A DNA stretch of 60,004 bases from assembly GCA_037447655.1 (NCBI GenBank), contig JBBHKE010001122.1, forward strand, positions 17,501 to 77,504. Reading direction: 5' to 3'. The DNA is from Zygnema cylindricum (Eukaryota; Streptophyta; Zygnematophyceae; Zygnematales; Zygnemataceae). The notes under the pieces were generated by a model. The model saw only the letters and a list, made by a program, of their open reading frames with translations. It did not search any database and was not told the origin of the DNA. This document shows positions 22,054-34,631 of the stretch, piece after piece. Each line of letters opens with the position of its first letter. Position 1 is the stretch's first letter. Position numbers and translations under genes: made by a program.

Positions 22054-22983
22054 ATTTGAAAAATAAATCAGAGGTTCCACAGGTTTTTAAGGAATATATA
22101 GCATAGAGTGAGAAACTCCATGAAACCCTTATTAAAAGAGTAAGGAGTGATAATGGAGGGGAGTATACCTCAAATCAGTTTGAGGATTTTTTGAGAGAAG
22201 ATGGAGTGCAACACCAAAAGAGAGTCCTTGAAAATCTTGAGCAGAATGGTTTAGCCGAAAGGTTAAATAGGACACTAAGTGATAGTGTCAGGAGTGTTGT
22301 TGGATAAGAAGATAGGAAAGAGATTTTGGGCTCAAGCAATGAACTATGCAAGTTATCTCAAAAATTGAGTTCTTACTTCGGCAGTAAAAGGGCAAATACC
22401 TTATGAGTGATGGACTGGCAGAAAACTAGATGTTTTTCACTTAAAGGTTTTCGGTAGCCATGTGTTCAATCTAGACACAGATCAATCAAATTGGAAATTA
22501 GATCCAAAAGGAAAACCAGGATATCTTCTAGGATATGATGAATATGTAAAGGGGTATAGAGTTTATGATCTTAAGAGACAAGATGTTATTCTACTAAAAC
22601 ATCTAGTTGTGATGGATGAAGGAAAGTCTATAGATCCCTTTAAGTATACAAAGTCAGTCAAAATCAGGGTTGAGTCAAAAAAATTTGATGACTTTGACCT
22701 CCCCAATTATCTAGGTTTCCGAGAAGATGATGATCTTGCAGGTACAAACCAGACCGAAAAGGAGCAAATAGTGATACCTCAAGAGACAGTAGAAGCGGAA
22801 GACGTGGTGGAAATGGAACCGAAACCAAGGGAGTGCGGAGAAGTTAAAATTGTTCGACGGAACCCAAGAGAGCCATTTATACTGGCGATAGACTTTGAGG
22901 GAAGAAAGAGGAGCAGCAACAGGCTGGAAGAAAAACAATTCAACAACAAGGTAACCAGATTATCTTATCCGGATGAACCTTAG
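22054..22983 (+). pseudogene. Element I integrase C-terminal part
   Basis: RVRSDNGGEYTSN is recognisable near 22138, then NGLAERLNRTLSD near 22247 with a frameshift (SGVLLDKK). A final open stretch 22462-22983 includes KPGYLLGYDEYVKGYRVYDL and VVMDEGKSIDPFKYTK, the conserved C-terminal tail of this Copia integrase. Several stops and shifts are present. Confidence 0.7.
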
Positions 22984-22989
22984 ACTTAC

Positions 22990-25806
22990 AAAGAGAGATG
23001 AACTGTTCGGAGAGAAACCGATGGAAAACAACCATCAACGAGGAAATGGCCTCAATCATGGCGGTCAATACTTAGGAGTTGGTGGAGTGTTCACCTAACC
23101 AAAAGCCAATAGGATGCAAATGGGTATTCAAGTTGAAATTAAACACAAAAAACACCATTGAGTGCTCCATGCCCTGGTTAGTGGCAAAAGGATTTACATA
23201 GAAAGAGGGAATAGACTACGAGGAGATCTTTGCTCCGGTAGTCACGTTTCCTTCAGTCCAAATACTTCTCAATCTGGCGGCAGTAGAAGACATGGAGGTG
23301 CACCAAATAGACATCAAGATGACCTTTATGCATGGAGAGCTCGAAGAGGAGATCTTCATGCAATAAGGTGAAAAATTTGTGGAGCAAAGAGAGGAGAGTA
23401 AGGTATGCCGGCTGATTAAATCTCTTTATGGTTTGAAACATGCCCCAAGCAATAGAATAAGAAGCTTGATGAGTTTCTTACCTGTTTGGGATATATCCGG
23501 ATCAGTTCCAATCACTCAATCTACGCGTGTGAAGATGAGAAAGGTGTTATTTTTATTGCAATTTATGTTGATGATTTGCTTGTTTTGCGTAAATCAATGG
23601 ACAAAATTAATAAATAAAAAACAAAATAAAATGAAGATTTGAGATAAAAACATGGGGGAGGCAAGATATATTTTAGGAATTCAAGTGGAGAGAGAAAAAG
23701 AAAGAAAGATTTTTAGATTAACTTAGAAGGAGGCCATTGGGAACATGTTGTAAAAATTTCAGATGGATAAGGCCAATAGTTGTACAACTCCCATGGAATT
23801 AAAGAAGGGAAGTGAGGGGAGTCTGGAAGAGGGAGTCATATTTTTATATGATGAACTAGGTCTTGAAGAGAAAAAGTTCATGTAGACTATTGCGAATAGA
23901 CAAGTAGTGGGGAGTTTAATCTATTTTATAAATTCTACTCGGTCAGATTTGGCTGCAGTTGTAGTAGTGTTGAGTAAGAGTGTGAATGCTCCCACTAAGA
24001 GAGATTGGGAGGCAGCTAAGAGATTTCTTAAATATCTGGTAGGGACTAGGGATCTATGGTTGAATTGTGGTGGGGACAATACTGCCATCACCACTTGGAG
24101 TGATGCCGGTTATACGGATGCTCCTATGAGGAGGTGTACTTCTGGATATGTATTATATGTGGGTGATGAGGCTTGCTGTTGGAGCAGCAAACAGCAAAAG
24201 GTTATTGCTCAATCCACGATCGAGGCTGAGTACATGGCCTCTTGCTCTCTAAAAGAATTGATGTGGGTGAAGTCTTTGCTTAGTGAGCTAGGTCATCTTA
24301 AGAGTGATGTGCAAAAAATCTTTTGTGATAATCAAGCAGCCACTGCCATTGCTGCTAATCTTAAACACCACTTTAAAGCCAAAGACATGTTGGTTTTTGG
24401 AAACCTTTAGTCCTCTCTATATCACATTGCTATGCTGCCATGCTGCGCTGATCACACCGCAGCCATAGCAGCGTGCATGAAAAAGATATTCTGCTGCCAT
24501 GCTGCGCTGATCACATCGCAGTCATAGCAGCTTGTGTACTATGTACTAAGTGTATTGGAACGTACAGAATTGGAATTCAAGTGACGAGAATAAACAATAG
24601 ACGAAAAGTACGGTTTGCGTAAAGGGAAATGGACGGCGGTACACTTCAGATACACGTGTCACTCCGTGAGGAAGTCAAGATTGGTTTTCCCGATGGAAAA
24701 GTACAGTTTCATTTTTGGGGACCGGATTTACACGTGGAGGTTCATCTTTGGTGATGAAAGAATACGTGGAAGGCGGACGGAGTCCGCCGTCATTTTGGAA
24801 GAGAAATATCGACTGTGCTGTCATTGTATGTTGGCCGTACGAAACATAATGCGGGGGTCAACATGTGATGGATTGGACTCCACCGGAGCTACGGACAGCA
24901 GCGCCGTCAGTTTGGTCAATTTGATGAGGGACGCGAAATCGCGTCCATCACATGTTATTTATCATGGACGGTCCAGATTCATTTGACAAAATTCGTAAGG
25001 TTTGTAAATAGTTACAACAATGTTTTTGTCCTACTTGCATTAATTATTAGTGTAGATATATTCATTCTGACATATCTCGAAGTATTCGTATATACTCACA
25101 TTAATACAGGTAGTTGATTTATTACGTACGGCTGGTATGCCTCCGTACATACAGTAGTAAGCTCTAGTGTATATTTGTAGGACTTAGTCATTTTTCAGGT
25201 TTAGGAACTTTTTGGACAGAAACTGTTTCTGCTTCTTTTTGGGAATTTCATCTGAGAATTGCTCTCAGTTTTATCGGCACAATTATCTGAAATTTTGCAT
25301 GTGTGTTCCTCATTGTGCGGGCAATATTGTGGCATATTTGTAGACCTATTGTAATTCTGATTTTCTTGGGGCTTCATTGTGAAGTTGGTCATATTTATCA
25401 AAGTTTTGGCAACTGTTCTTCTGCAACTTTGACTAAGTGTTGTGATTATTCGGTTTGGTATTATTATATGAAATTTGGTGGGAATACTTAGTGAACTAGA
25501 AACTATCTGGTTGAGTAGTTTCAGCTTGGTTTTGTTATTCTTAAAAATTCTGAGTGGAATCAAAGGAGGCTGTTTTGGGGTAGTCTGTGGTGCTTCCGAG
25601 GGTACATTCATGGCTAAAAAGGGCTATGAACAACAACACATGTATATTAGACTTAGTTTTGTTATAGAAAAAGTAGAGGATAAAATCATAATTTTAGAGT
25701 ACAGACCAGACAGAGACATGGTAGCACAGATGATGACCAAGCCTGTACCATCCCCTAAATTAATTTTTTGTAGAGAAATGTGTGGTCTTAAACTGAAAGG
25801 TGACTA
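22990..25806 (+). pseudogene. Element I reverse transcriptase and RNase H, split by solo LTR T2
   Basis: RT remnants 22990-23900 show VEDMEVHQIDIKMTFMHGEL, SLYGLKHAP and LQFMLMICLFC where YVDDLLVL is expected, with many stops and frameshifts. RNase H is open at 23907-24387 (AAKRFLKYLVGTRDLW, TWSDAGYTDAPMRRCTSGY, IEAEYMAS, CDNQAATAIA, HHFKAKDM). It is then interrupted by T2 and resumes at 25641 (YIRLSFVIEKVEDK, MVAQMMTKPVPSPK) to the stop at 25807. Confidence 0.78.
24388..25635 (+). mobile_element. Solo LTR T2 inside element I RNase H
   Basis: Starts TGTTGGTTTTTGG, ends GAACAACA, no internal region. Flanks are AGACA (24383-24387) and ACACA (25636-25640), a 4/5 target-site duplication. It contains a ~64-bp tandem duplication (about 24434-24530), each copy with an inverted repeat (CTGCGCTGATCACA flanked by GCTATG/CATAGC). 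Further on is the palindrome-like GGCGGACGGAGTCCGCC (24772-24788) and a GGACGCGAAATCGCGTCC hairpin (24929-24946). The insertion splits HFKAKHMDIRL. Confidence 0.82.
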
Positions 25807-25820
25807 GAAAGTAAGGGGAG

Positions 25821-28104
25821 TGTAGAAATTAGAGGATTTTCTATTGTATTTTCTAGGTCTGCAGGATTTAGAATAAAAGGAAAAAAAGAGGAACAGACAG
25901 TTTGCCTCAAATTCCTCCCTTTAGCCCCCACACTTGTCGTAGTTAGTGAAGACTAGAGACGGAGGTAGAGCCATGGTTGTCTATGTTGTCTGAAAGAGAC
26001 AAGAAGGAGAAGGTAGTGGATTTACCAAAAAGGTTTCACGGACCTAAGATTTGATCGTGGTACTTGCTGTTCTTGAAAGGAGCCATTAGCGTTGTCCTAT
26101 AGTCTAGTCCAATACTCTAGGAACTGTTGGTGGGATATATAGGATGTAATAACTATTTAATAATGTGCACGTAGGAAATACTATTAAACTAGATGAATAG
26201 AATATAGGACATAAATTCAGTTGTACTTTATGTATCAGAAGAAACAAATATTACAGACATTTGTTTCGATGGCGTGTATCAAAAGCCGACTTCGGGTCCA
26301 AGGGCCTTGGTAGGAGCCGACATCGAGGAATGGTCGCTTTGGCGGTTTGCGGTCACAGTTGTTGTCCATAGCCATTTCCGACCATGGATTTACCCTCGAA
26401 GGCACCACAGACTACCCCAAAAACAACCTTCTTTGAATCCACTCAAAATTCTACAGAATTAGCAAAAAACAACATCATCAAATTGTTTTTAGATCATTAA
26501 GTATTCCCACAAATTTTCACATAAAAATACCAAATAGTATTATCACATCATTCAATCAAAGTTGCAGAAAAACAGTCTGCCATAACTTTGATAAATCAGA
26601 CCAACTTCACAATGAAGTAAAACAAAGATCAGGTACACATTAGGCTTGCAAACTTGTAGAAAAATTGAAAATATAAGGAAGAACACACATTCACAATTTC
26701 AGATAATTTTGTTAATAGATCTTAGAGCAATCCTCAGATAATATTACCAAATATGTCCATATACAGATTTCTAGAAAAAAGTTCCTTCTCCCAAAAATGA
26801 CTAAGTCCAAGTATATACTCTTACAGCTACCTATCTACTAACAACAGCCAAACAAAAATTGACTCGTAAGGTATCTATTTCTAAACTCTAAATTTCACGT
26901 AATTTAGTAGCGTCACTATTCGTACCCCAGGTGTTCTGTTTTGTGTACGACGCCCTTGTAATGCGTCACTGGTCATAATAACGCTATAAGGAAATCGACG
27001 CCTTTTTCGCAATCCTGTAGAATTTTTCCACGTGTCATTTTGAGGTGTATTTTGGCACCCCGCAATTTTCTGGCAGATCTGTACTCGGCGATTTTGCGAA
27101 CTTTCCGATGAATCCTTAGATCATCGAATTTTCGCCACATGTTATGTTGTACAGTGTGCTTTGTACAACATTTTTCTCCACTATATTTCTCCAAGTGTGA
27201 ACGCCTAAGACGGCGTTCCATGCATATTGTTTTTCAATGTTGTTAACTGACAAATGTTGTAGTGTATCAGTTTAAATAATTATGAGACCACGTAACCGTG
27301 ACCACGTAATTGTAACGGCTTCATAGACTCAGATTGCTTAGTGCAGCATATTGTGATGGCGTTACATATGAAACGTAGGAGATCGAATCTCTTGCTAACC
27401 ATAATGACTCTAACGAGAATTTTGGTACATGCCACTTCGTGGCCACATTAATTTTGTGATAGGTCACTTCGCGGCCTTTTTTTTTTTCGATGCCATGGTT
27501 GCCTCACTGAAGTGGCAGCTATGATTTCACCCGTGTCTTCATGCAAAACATAAATGTATCCTCTGTCCTCACATTTCTCAGAATAGAGAGGATTGAAGCG
27601 AACATAAAACTACAACAGTCACACAAGATAACACGTGGCAACATCATAGTAACTTGCGGAATATCTGGTGAGCATCACAACAAGTCAAGATGTTACATGT
27701 GTCACCTTTATAGCCATGTAGTACAATGGTCGTACAGAAAGAACTCTGACATCTGTACTTTTTTGTATTGCATAGTCTTCTGATTGGTACCGTACTTTAG
27801 TAAAATGGGGTTTAGAGAGGGATTTAGTACTTAGACATTTTTAGAGGTAGCGCCTCTCTCTAAGGGCATCTCTATTTATAGGCCATCTTTGGCCATTTAC
27901 AATTAACTGCTCAAGGGAGCAAACTGCCTGATTCTTTTTGTGGAAAACTCAAGGGAGTCTTGCCTTCACAAGGGAGAAGTTAGGTGATTCACTTGTATGT
28001 CATGGTGGCTGTCCGAGTTGATCAAAGAGAACCCAGTTTAGGCTATCCTAGAGGCTTCGGGGGAGGTGTCTATTCTGAGTACCAATAGAGGTCTCAAAAT
28101 TGCA
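25821..28104 (+). repeat. Element I 3' LTR, interrupted by T3
   Basis: 25821-26359 plus 27618-28104, net about 1026 bp; starts TGTAGAAATT, ends CAAAATTGCA. The U3 start hairpin with the conserved ACTTGTCGTAGT loop is at 25913-25968. The TATA box (TATTTATAGG, 27873-27882) is followed by leader hairpins GGCCA/TGGCC (27881-27894), TGCTC/GAGCA (27908-27921) and ACTC/GAGT (27947-27958). A G-box-like ACACGTGGC lies at 27630-27638. Confidence 0.8.
26360..27617 (-). mobile_element. Solo LTR T3 inside element I 3' LTR
   Basis: Reverse-orientation T-type LTR (plus strand starts TGTTGTCCATAGCC, ends CTACAACA). GTCAC occurs on both sides (26352-26356 and 27618-27622), with three extra bases AGT on the left. 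The host LTR reads continuously when the insert is removed. Its RC shares the GTGGTGCC(T)TCGAGG and ATTGCTCT-type segments with T1 and T2. Confidence 0.72.
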
Positions 28105-28579
28105 GCACCCTATTAATATTTAGCACAATTCGCGCAAAATTTGGAGAAAAGTCCAGAGGCGACGGGCGTCCTTTCCATGGCCATGTCTTACAGTGGTCCT
28201 ACAAGAAGTACATTGCCAGTTCTACCTTCCTGTACTGTACAGTCATTTGATAAGTTATGTAACTCGGTACTAGGGGGTTTAGGGAGGGGTTTTAAAACTT
28301 CCAGATTTTGGGTAGGTAGCCACCTCTCTCCTAGAGAGCTTGTATAAAAGCTGGCATCTTTGACTTTTGATAATCAATCGCCTAGTTGGGCGTTTTTGAG
28401 CAATTCTTTTTGTATTTGGCATAAGGGAGTCCGGCCTTTACAAGGGTGAAGGCAATCAGAGCCATTGCGTGCCACACTGGCAGCTACTCAAAATGGAAGG
28501 GAGGCATTTAAAATTATCTTAGAGGCTTCAAGGAAGCTAGATATTGTGTGTACCAATGGAGGTCACAAAATTACACAAA

Positions 28580-29904
28580 TTAGACGGAGGAGGAAATAAC
28601 TACGGAACCTCAAGTGATAACTCAACCAAAGACCAAAGACGTGATAGAAATAGACTTGGAACTAATAGATTGGGGAAAAGTCGAAATTTTCGAAAGAACC
28701 CACGGTATTCATCTATTCTAGCTTTTGATTTTGAATGAGGAAGGAGAAGCAAGAAAAAACTGTAAGAGAAACAAGTTAACAACAAGGTAACCAATTTTTT
28801 TCATCTTGGTGAACCCTTAACTTATGGTGAAGCGATGAACTATTTTGAGAAAAACCGATAGAAGACAACCATTAATGAGGAGATGTCCTCAATTATGGCG
28901 GCCGATACTTGGGAGTTGGTGGATTGTCCACCTGAGCGAAAGCTTATAAGGGGTAAGTGGGTGTTCAAACTGAAACTTAACCCATATAACACCATTGTGC
29001 GCTAGAAGGCCCCTTAGTGGCCAAAGGATTTACTCCTAATGATGGAATTGACTACAAGGAAACATTTGCCTCGGTCATCAAGTTTCCCTCCGTCCGTATT
29101 CTTCTCAGTCTCGGGTCAGAGAAGACATAGAGGTGCATCAAATGGATATCAAGACGACCTTCTTGCATAGAGAGCTGGAAGAGGAGATCTTTATGCGACA
29201 GCCCAAAGGGTTTGTGGAGCAAGGACAAAAAAGTAAGGTATGCTGATTGATTTAATCTTTGTATAGACTAAAACAGGCACCCCGACAGTAGAACATGAAG
29301 CTTGATGAGTTACTTACAAGTCTAGGATACAGTCGGATCAGCTCGAATCACTCAATTTAACTATTTGAAGATGAGAAAGGTATAATTTTTATTGCTATTT
29401 ATGTTGATGATTTGCTTGTATAAAGTAAATCTATGGATAAAACTAATAAACTAAAAAAAGATCTAAAGGAAGATTTGAAATGAAGGATATGGGAGAGGCA
29501 AAATACATTTTGGAAAAATCAAGTAGAGAGTGAAAGAGAAAGGAAGATAATCATATTAACTCTGAAGGAGGCCATTAGGAATATGCTCGAATAGTTTTAG
29601 ATGGACAACGCTAATAGTTGTACAACTCTAATAGAACTAAAAAAGGGAAATGAGGGGAGTTTGGAAGGGGAAGTTATAATTTTGGATGATGAACTAGGTC
29701 TTGAAGAGAAAAATTTCATGAAGACTATCCCTTACTGAAAAATAGTGGGCAGTTTAATCCACTTTATGAATTTTACCCAGCTTGATTTAACTACAGCTGT
29801 AGGAGTGTTGAGAAAAAGTATAAATGCTCCCACTAAAAAGGATTGGGAGGCAGCAAAGTGAGTTCTTAGATATTTGAAAGGGACTAAAGATCTATGGTTG
29901 CATT
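28580..29904 (+). pseudogene. Element K reverse transcriptase remnant
   Basis: Heavily mutated pol. Recognisable are the linker (FERTHGIHLF), NHCALEGP followed by LVAKGFTPNDGIDYKETFAS, FPSVRILLSL, GLWSKDK, FIAIYVDDLLV-like sequence near 29395-29420 (ends in a stop), the TTLIEL region and AAK near 29850. Stops occur every few dozen codons. RNase H resumes after S3. Confidence 0.65.
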
Positions 29905-32320
29905 TGTTGTTCTTTGGTCTAAAATAGACCGCAGAAGCAACCCAAACTATCATGCAAGAAGCTAAGCAAAGCTAGGCCAATGAACAATCATTTGAAATGC
30001 ATCCTCTATATGCGTACACAGACGCAACAAACAACATTTAGGGTTTCATGGAATACTAAACATAAATAAACCCTATGACAACATCTAAGGTTTGATGGAA
30101 TAATCGACATAAACAAACCCTAGGACAAATGCATAAACAATGCATATCAAACATATATAAAATAACATAAATAAAAAATAACAAACAAATGCATCACACA
30201 TTAACAAAAGTATAATCAAATAATCATTTTATCATTCAAAGTGCATGACCTAACCGGCAACCCTAAAAGTCTACATCTTTGGTCCCTACTTTTCTTAACA
30301 AGCATTGATGATTAATTTCTTACAAAGCTCATTCCTATATATACACTTGTGAGCTGTCAACAAATGACTAAGTGTCAAAATAACCAACGTAAATTACGTA
30401 ACTGTCATTAAATCAAACTAATCGTAAGCGTACACCTGAGAGTCAAGCAATCGTGAGCGTACACTTGTCTACAAGTACGATATTTTTCACACACAAATTA
30501 AACTGTCGAAACCCTAATTAACCACTTAAATATAAACGTCATAATAAACACTAATTTAATAATACAAATAAGACAAAACAATGTTGTTTCAAATATTTAA
30601 ATCGACGCGTCTGCAAAATACGCGTCATAAGCGACAACTTGCTTAGTCACTTGCAGATAAATCCACGTAGTGAACCGACATCGCATATGTACGGTCCACT
30701 AGATAATGCGTCATAAAAAACAATGTGGTCTCTTAAAAATATCGGCGGACGCAGTCCGCCCTCCACGTGTACCTCGAACCACTGCCGAAATTAATCCGTA
30801 CCTTCTAAATCTTTTCCGTACTGAATATGCGTCGTTTGCAATAAATGCGCTTGTCGCAAACTGTTTTATATGTGCGACGTACTATTTTAACTTGTCGCGT
30901 TGTGTTTTGTACGTGCGACGTACTATTTTAATTTTTGGAATATTTACATCGGATCGCTTCGCGATCCGCCGTCCATTTCAATTACGCATTCGGCGCCACT
31001 CAATTACTCCATTAATTTTACTCATGCATTTAATTCCCCTATCCGCAAATCCATTCGAACATCCATATTAAATTTAGTTAGTACTCACGCATTACAAATC
31101 GCGTCGAGTACGCACGAAACCTCACGTACGCATGAAACGTCGCGTACGCACGAAACTAAATCTTCAAAAACAACACTCCCCCGAAAATTTAGTTTCGTGC
31201 ATCCATGATGCCACGTCATCAGCTGTCACACTCCATGAAACTACGTCATCAGCTGTCACCAATGTCACCTCCTGCTGTCTCCTCCATCTGAATCCGCCAA
31301 ATTCCTCCGCCAGAATTTTCCCACTTGTTCCACCATCGCTTCCTCTTCCTCCACAAACCATCCAGATTTCATAATACATAACATATATATATATATGTTT
31401 TCATCTTCCGATTACAACAAAAATAATTCCTTCCAATATCTAAATCCGGATCTACATTCCCAAAATTCTATCACAAATCAACTAAAAATTAAAGCCAAAA
31501 GATCACACTAATAATATATCCCCGCTCAAATAATTCCTACCTCATTATAACAAATCTAGATTTCAATAATATTTTTTTTCTTTTCATAAACTATCAAATC
31601 CCAAAATTTCCCATAAAAATTCATATAACAAATAGTATTTTCCCAAAAATTCTAATAATGTCACATTTCCCAAAAATTTCCAACAACTCAAAATCTACAA
31701 CTCGCTTAGTCACTTGTAGATAGATCCACGTAGTGAACCGACATCGCATATGTACGGTCCACTAGATAATGTGTCATAAAAAAAACAATGTGGTCTCTTA
31801 AAAATATCGGCAGACGCCGTTCGCCCTCCACGTGTACCATGACCAACTTGCCGAAATCAATTCGTACGATCCAAATCCTGTCCGTACCGAAATCACGTAC
31901 TTCGTCATAAATGCGCCTTGTCGCATTTAAGGTACACGTCATTTTCGATAAATGTATGTCGTAAATAAAGTACACCTAATAGTACACCTGTCCAATATAG
32001 ATTCTATGTACCATGGCGTACTTTCCATAAATCTCGCGCGCCAAATTTAAAGTACACCTGTCGCATTATGTTTCGTACGTGCGACGTACCATTTTATCTT
32101 CGTCGATTATCTCACGTCGGATCGCTTCGCGATCCGCCGTCCATTTCCTCTCACATTTCGTGCCACTCAATTACTCCATTAAATTTACTCGTACATTTAA
32201 TTCCCCCAATCAGCAAATCCTTTTGAACCTCCACAGTATATCGCGTAAATGCGTACGCACGAAACATCGCGTACGCACGAAACGCCGTGTTCGCACGAAA
32301 CTAACTTTTCAAAAACAACA
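29905..32320 (-). mobile_element. S3: reverse-orientation S-type LTR element in element K
   Basis: A complete S-type LTR (29905-31175, RC starts TGTTGTTTTTGAAGA, ends AGAACAACA) is followed by a 515-bp internal segment (31176-31690). The segment starts with CTCCCCC, which in RC is a purine tract GGGGGAG next to the LTR. A truncated second LTR copy follows (about 31691-32320). Flanks GCATT and ACATT match at 4 of 5 positions. No protein is encoded, so it looks like a small non-autonomous LTR element with a shortened 5' LTR. Palindrome GGATCGCTTCGCGATCC is present in both LTR copies (30951-30967, 32119-32135). Confidence 0.68.
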
Positions 32321-32820
32321 ACATTTGGTTGGGGATAACACAGACATCACCACTTCGAGTGATGCCAATTATTGGAATGCTCCTATGAGGAGGTGTACCT
32401 CTAGATATGTGTTGTATGTGGGAAATAAGGCATTTTGATGAAGCAGTAAAGAGCAAAAGGTTTTTGCTTAGTCCACCATGGAGGCTGAGTATATGGCCTG
32501 TTGTTCTACTTTAAAAGAATTGATGTTGGTCAAGTTTTTGCTTGGTGAGCTTGGTCATCTTAAAAGTGGTGTGCAGAAAATCTTCTATGATAATCATGCT
32601 GCCATTACCATTGCTGCCAATCCTAAACACCACTTCTAAGCGAAACACATGGATATTAAACTGAGTTTTTTTAGAGAAAATGTAGAAAACAAAATAATTT
32701 GTTTAGCGTAACGACGAGATAGTGAGATGGTAGCAGATATCATGACGAAACCTGCACCCTCTCCTTAATTAATCTCCTGCAGGGAGAAGTGTGGTCTTAA
32801 ATTAAAAATTGACTAGATAA
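32321..32820 (+). pseudogene. Element K RNase H remnant
   Basis: Contains DITTSSDANYWNAPMRRCTS, VLYVGNKAF, MEAEYMAC, LKELMLVKFLL, YDNHAAITIAANPKHHF and ADIMTKPAPSP with in-frame stops. It is the continuation of the pol frame interrupted by S3. Confidence 0.7.
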
Positions 32821-32829
32821 TAAAATGAG

Positions 32830-33471
32830 TAAAGAAATTAATGGTTTCTAATAGGTATTTTCTAGTTTTAAATTGTCTAAAAGAAAACTAGGAAAGAATC
32901 AAAGGCAGCCTGCCTCTAACTCCTTTCTCAAGTCCCCACACTTGTCGCAGTCACTGAAGACTGGAGAGGGAGTTAGAGCCATGGTTGCCTAGGTTGTCCA
33001 AGGAGACAAAAAGCAGTCCACGTGAGAGTTACCAAAACCCTTGGACCGACGCACGATTTCATCCTCGTACCTACTGTCCGTCAAAGTAGCTGGTGGCCGT
33101 TAGCTTTGTCCTATATTCTACGAAATATACTAAGATATATAGGGTATGATAGCTATTTAAAGATGTATTCGTAGAGAATTCCATTTAACAGAGCAAACAG
33201 ACTTTAATACATACATCAGGATGTATACATATTAACAATTAAGGTACCGCACGAAACAAATGTTTCGTACATTTGTGTCGACGGCTAGTATTAAAAGCCG
33301 GATTTGATCGGACCGCCATAATACAAACCGACATCACAAAATGGCAGCTTTGACCGTTTTTTGTCAGAGCCACACCAGATGAGACACCGCGCTCTCTTAT
33401 TAGTTCGTGACGTCTTTGAAGAGCATCATAATAAGTCAAGATAAGATAGGCGTCAAATTATTGGCCATGAG
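32830..33471 (+). repeat. Element K 3' LTR, U3 part
   Basis: Begins near TAAAGAAATTAATGG (the expected terminal TG has mutated). It carries the U3 hairpin (arms 32923-32934 and 32959-32972, 11 of 12 pairs, loop with CACACTTGTCGCAGTCACTG) and the conserved GAGCCATGGTTGCC. It is cut at 33471, where element C's LTR starts. Confidence 0.65.
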
Positions 33472-34631
33472 TGCAACTCTAAGTCCTTTATAGGTCCTCA
33501 GAGTAGGCAGCTCACACGAAATCTCTAGGATAACCCTGACCCCTTTGTGTTTCAGCAAGAATAACTGCCACTCGGCAGACCTAAACCATGACCACCTTCA
33601 CCCTTGTGAAGTCAAGACTCCCTTGAGTCGATAGCAAAAAGAATCTCTAAATTTGCTCCCCTGAGCTGTAAGTTATTAAGGGTCAAAGCTGACCTATTGT
33701 ACAAAAGCTCTTTGGGAAAGAGGGTCCAATCTATCAAATTTTTCTAAGTCCTATCTCTCTCTAAAACTATATCTTATGAAGTACGAGACCAATCAAAATA
33801 CAGTATCGTACAGAAAGGTATTTGTGACGGTGTATTTATTGTACGGCTATTGTACAACATGGCCAACAAGTCAACACATGTCATTTTTGGATTTGTTCCT
33901 ATAATCCCAGGAGATGCCGTATTCCAATATAGTTGTGCCACGTGTCAATCGATGTGACGTTGACCGCAAACCACCGAAAACCTATTCCGCAATCTCGGCA
34001 TGCTTTGCGGACGTCCGATTAAACCGGATTTCAATCGTTGCTGTCATTAATACTTGCACGATATTTGTTTTGCCTTCAAAACAAAGTGTGCGGTATCCGT
34101 TTCGGATGTTGCGTTTGCCGTACATTACAAACTGTATCTATGTCCAAATATCCCGTTAAATAAAATAGCCTACGTGTAAGTATTTATGTAATTATCAAAC
34201 CCTATATCGTATAACCTTTATCCTAGTCTAAACGGCTAAGGCTATCGGCTATCGGCAGCTATGACGGATGGCAAGTACCAGGTTCAAATCTTAAGTACGT
34301 CAATAATTATTATGGTAAATCTACCAATCTAATGTCTGTCCCCATCTGGATAGCATAGGCGGCCGTGGCTCTATCACCCTCTCCAACTTTCAATGACAGC
34401 GACAAGTGTGGGAGCTGGAGAGAGGAGTTAGAGGCGGACTGCCTTTGCTTCTTTACAAAACCTTTGCCGCATTTTACAAAACCTAGAAAATACTAAAATA
34501 ACCTTTAATTTCTACACTCTCTTTATTTTCTAGTCACTCTTTATTTTAAGACCACACTTCTCCCGCATTAAAATTAGTTTAGAAGAAGGCACATGTTTGG
34601 TCATCATATCTGCTACCATTTCACTATCTGG

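Larger units (their letters stand above)
19991..28104 (+). mobile_element. Copia element I, decayed, with nested solo LTRs T2 and T3
   Basis: Plus-strand Copia. The 5' LTR is truncated, with only 19991-20213 left (downstream of the TATA position). PBS is 20215-20228, gag-pol remnants 20230-25806, polypurine tract GTAAGGGGAG 25811-25820, and 3' LTR 25821-28104 with solo LTR T3 inside. Solo LTR T2 interrupts RNase H. Multiple stops and frameshifts show it is dead. The 5' truncation removes U3, so there is no target-site duplication to test. Confidence 0.78.
28105..33471 (+). mobile_element. Copia element K, left part: 5' LTR fragment, deleted interior, RT/RNase H remnant
   Basis: An LTR fragment (about 28140-28576; TATAAAAG at 28345-28352) ends in ATGGAGGTCACAAAATTA. 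It is joined directly to the integrase-RT linker of pol at about 28580, so gag, protease and integrase are missing. RT remnants run to 29904, are split by S3, and RNase H continues at 32321-32820. A 3' LTR starts near 32830, is cut at 33471 by element C, and probably resumes at 38436-38800, because the U3 sequence continues there. The two LTR ends belong to one family. Confidence 0.62.

Noticed and set aside
31130-31160. CRISPR-like short repeats (CGTACGCACGAAAC units) in S LTRs
   Set aside because: Units are adjacent or irregularly spaced, occur in each LTR copy of a eukaryotic element, and there are no spacers or cas genes.
33914-34159. Plus-strand ORF (CDVDRKPPKTYSAISACFAD), repeated at 37085-37485 and antisense at 39639-39884
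   Set aside because: Shared LTR U3 sequence of C and L families; the frame is broken in one copy and is antisense to the element, so probably not a gene.
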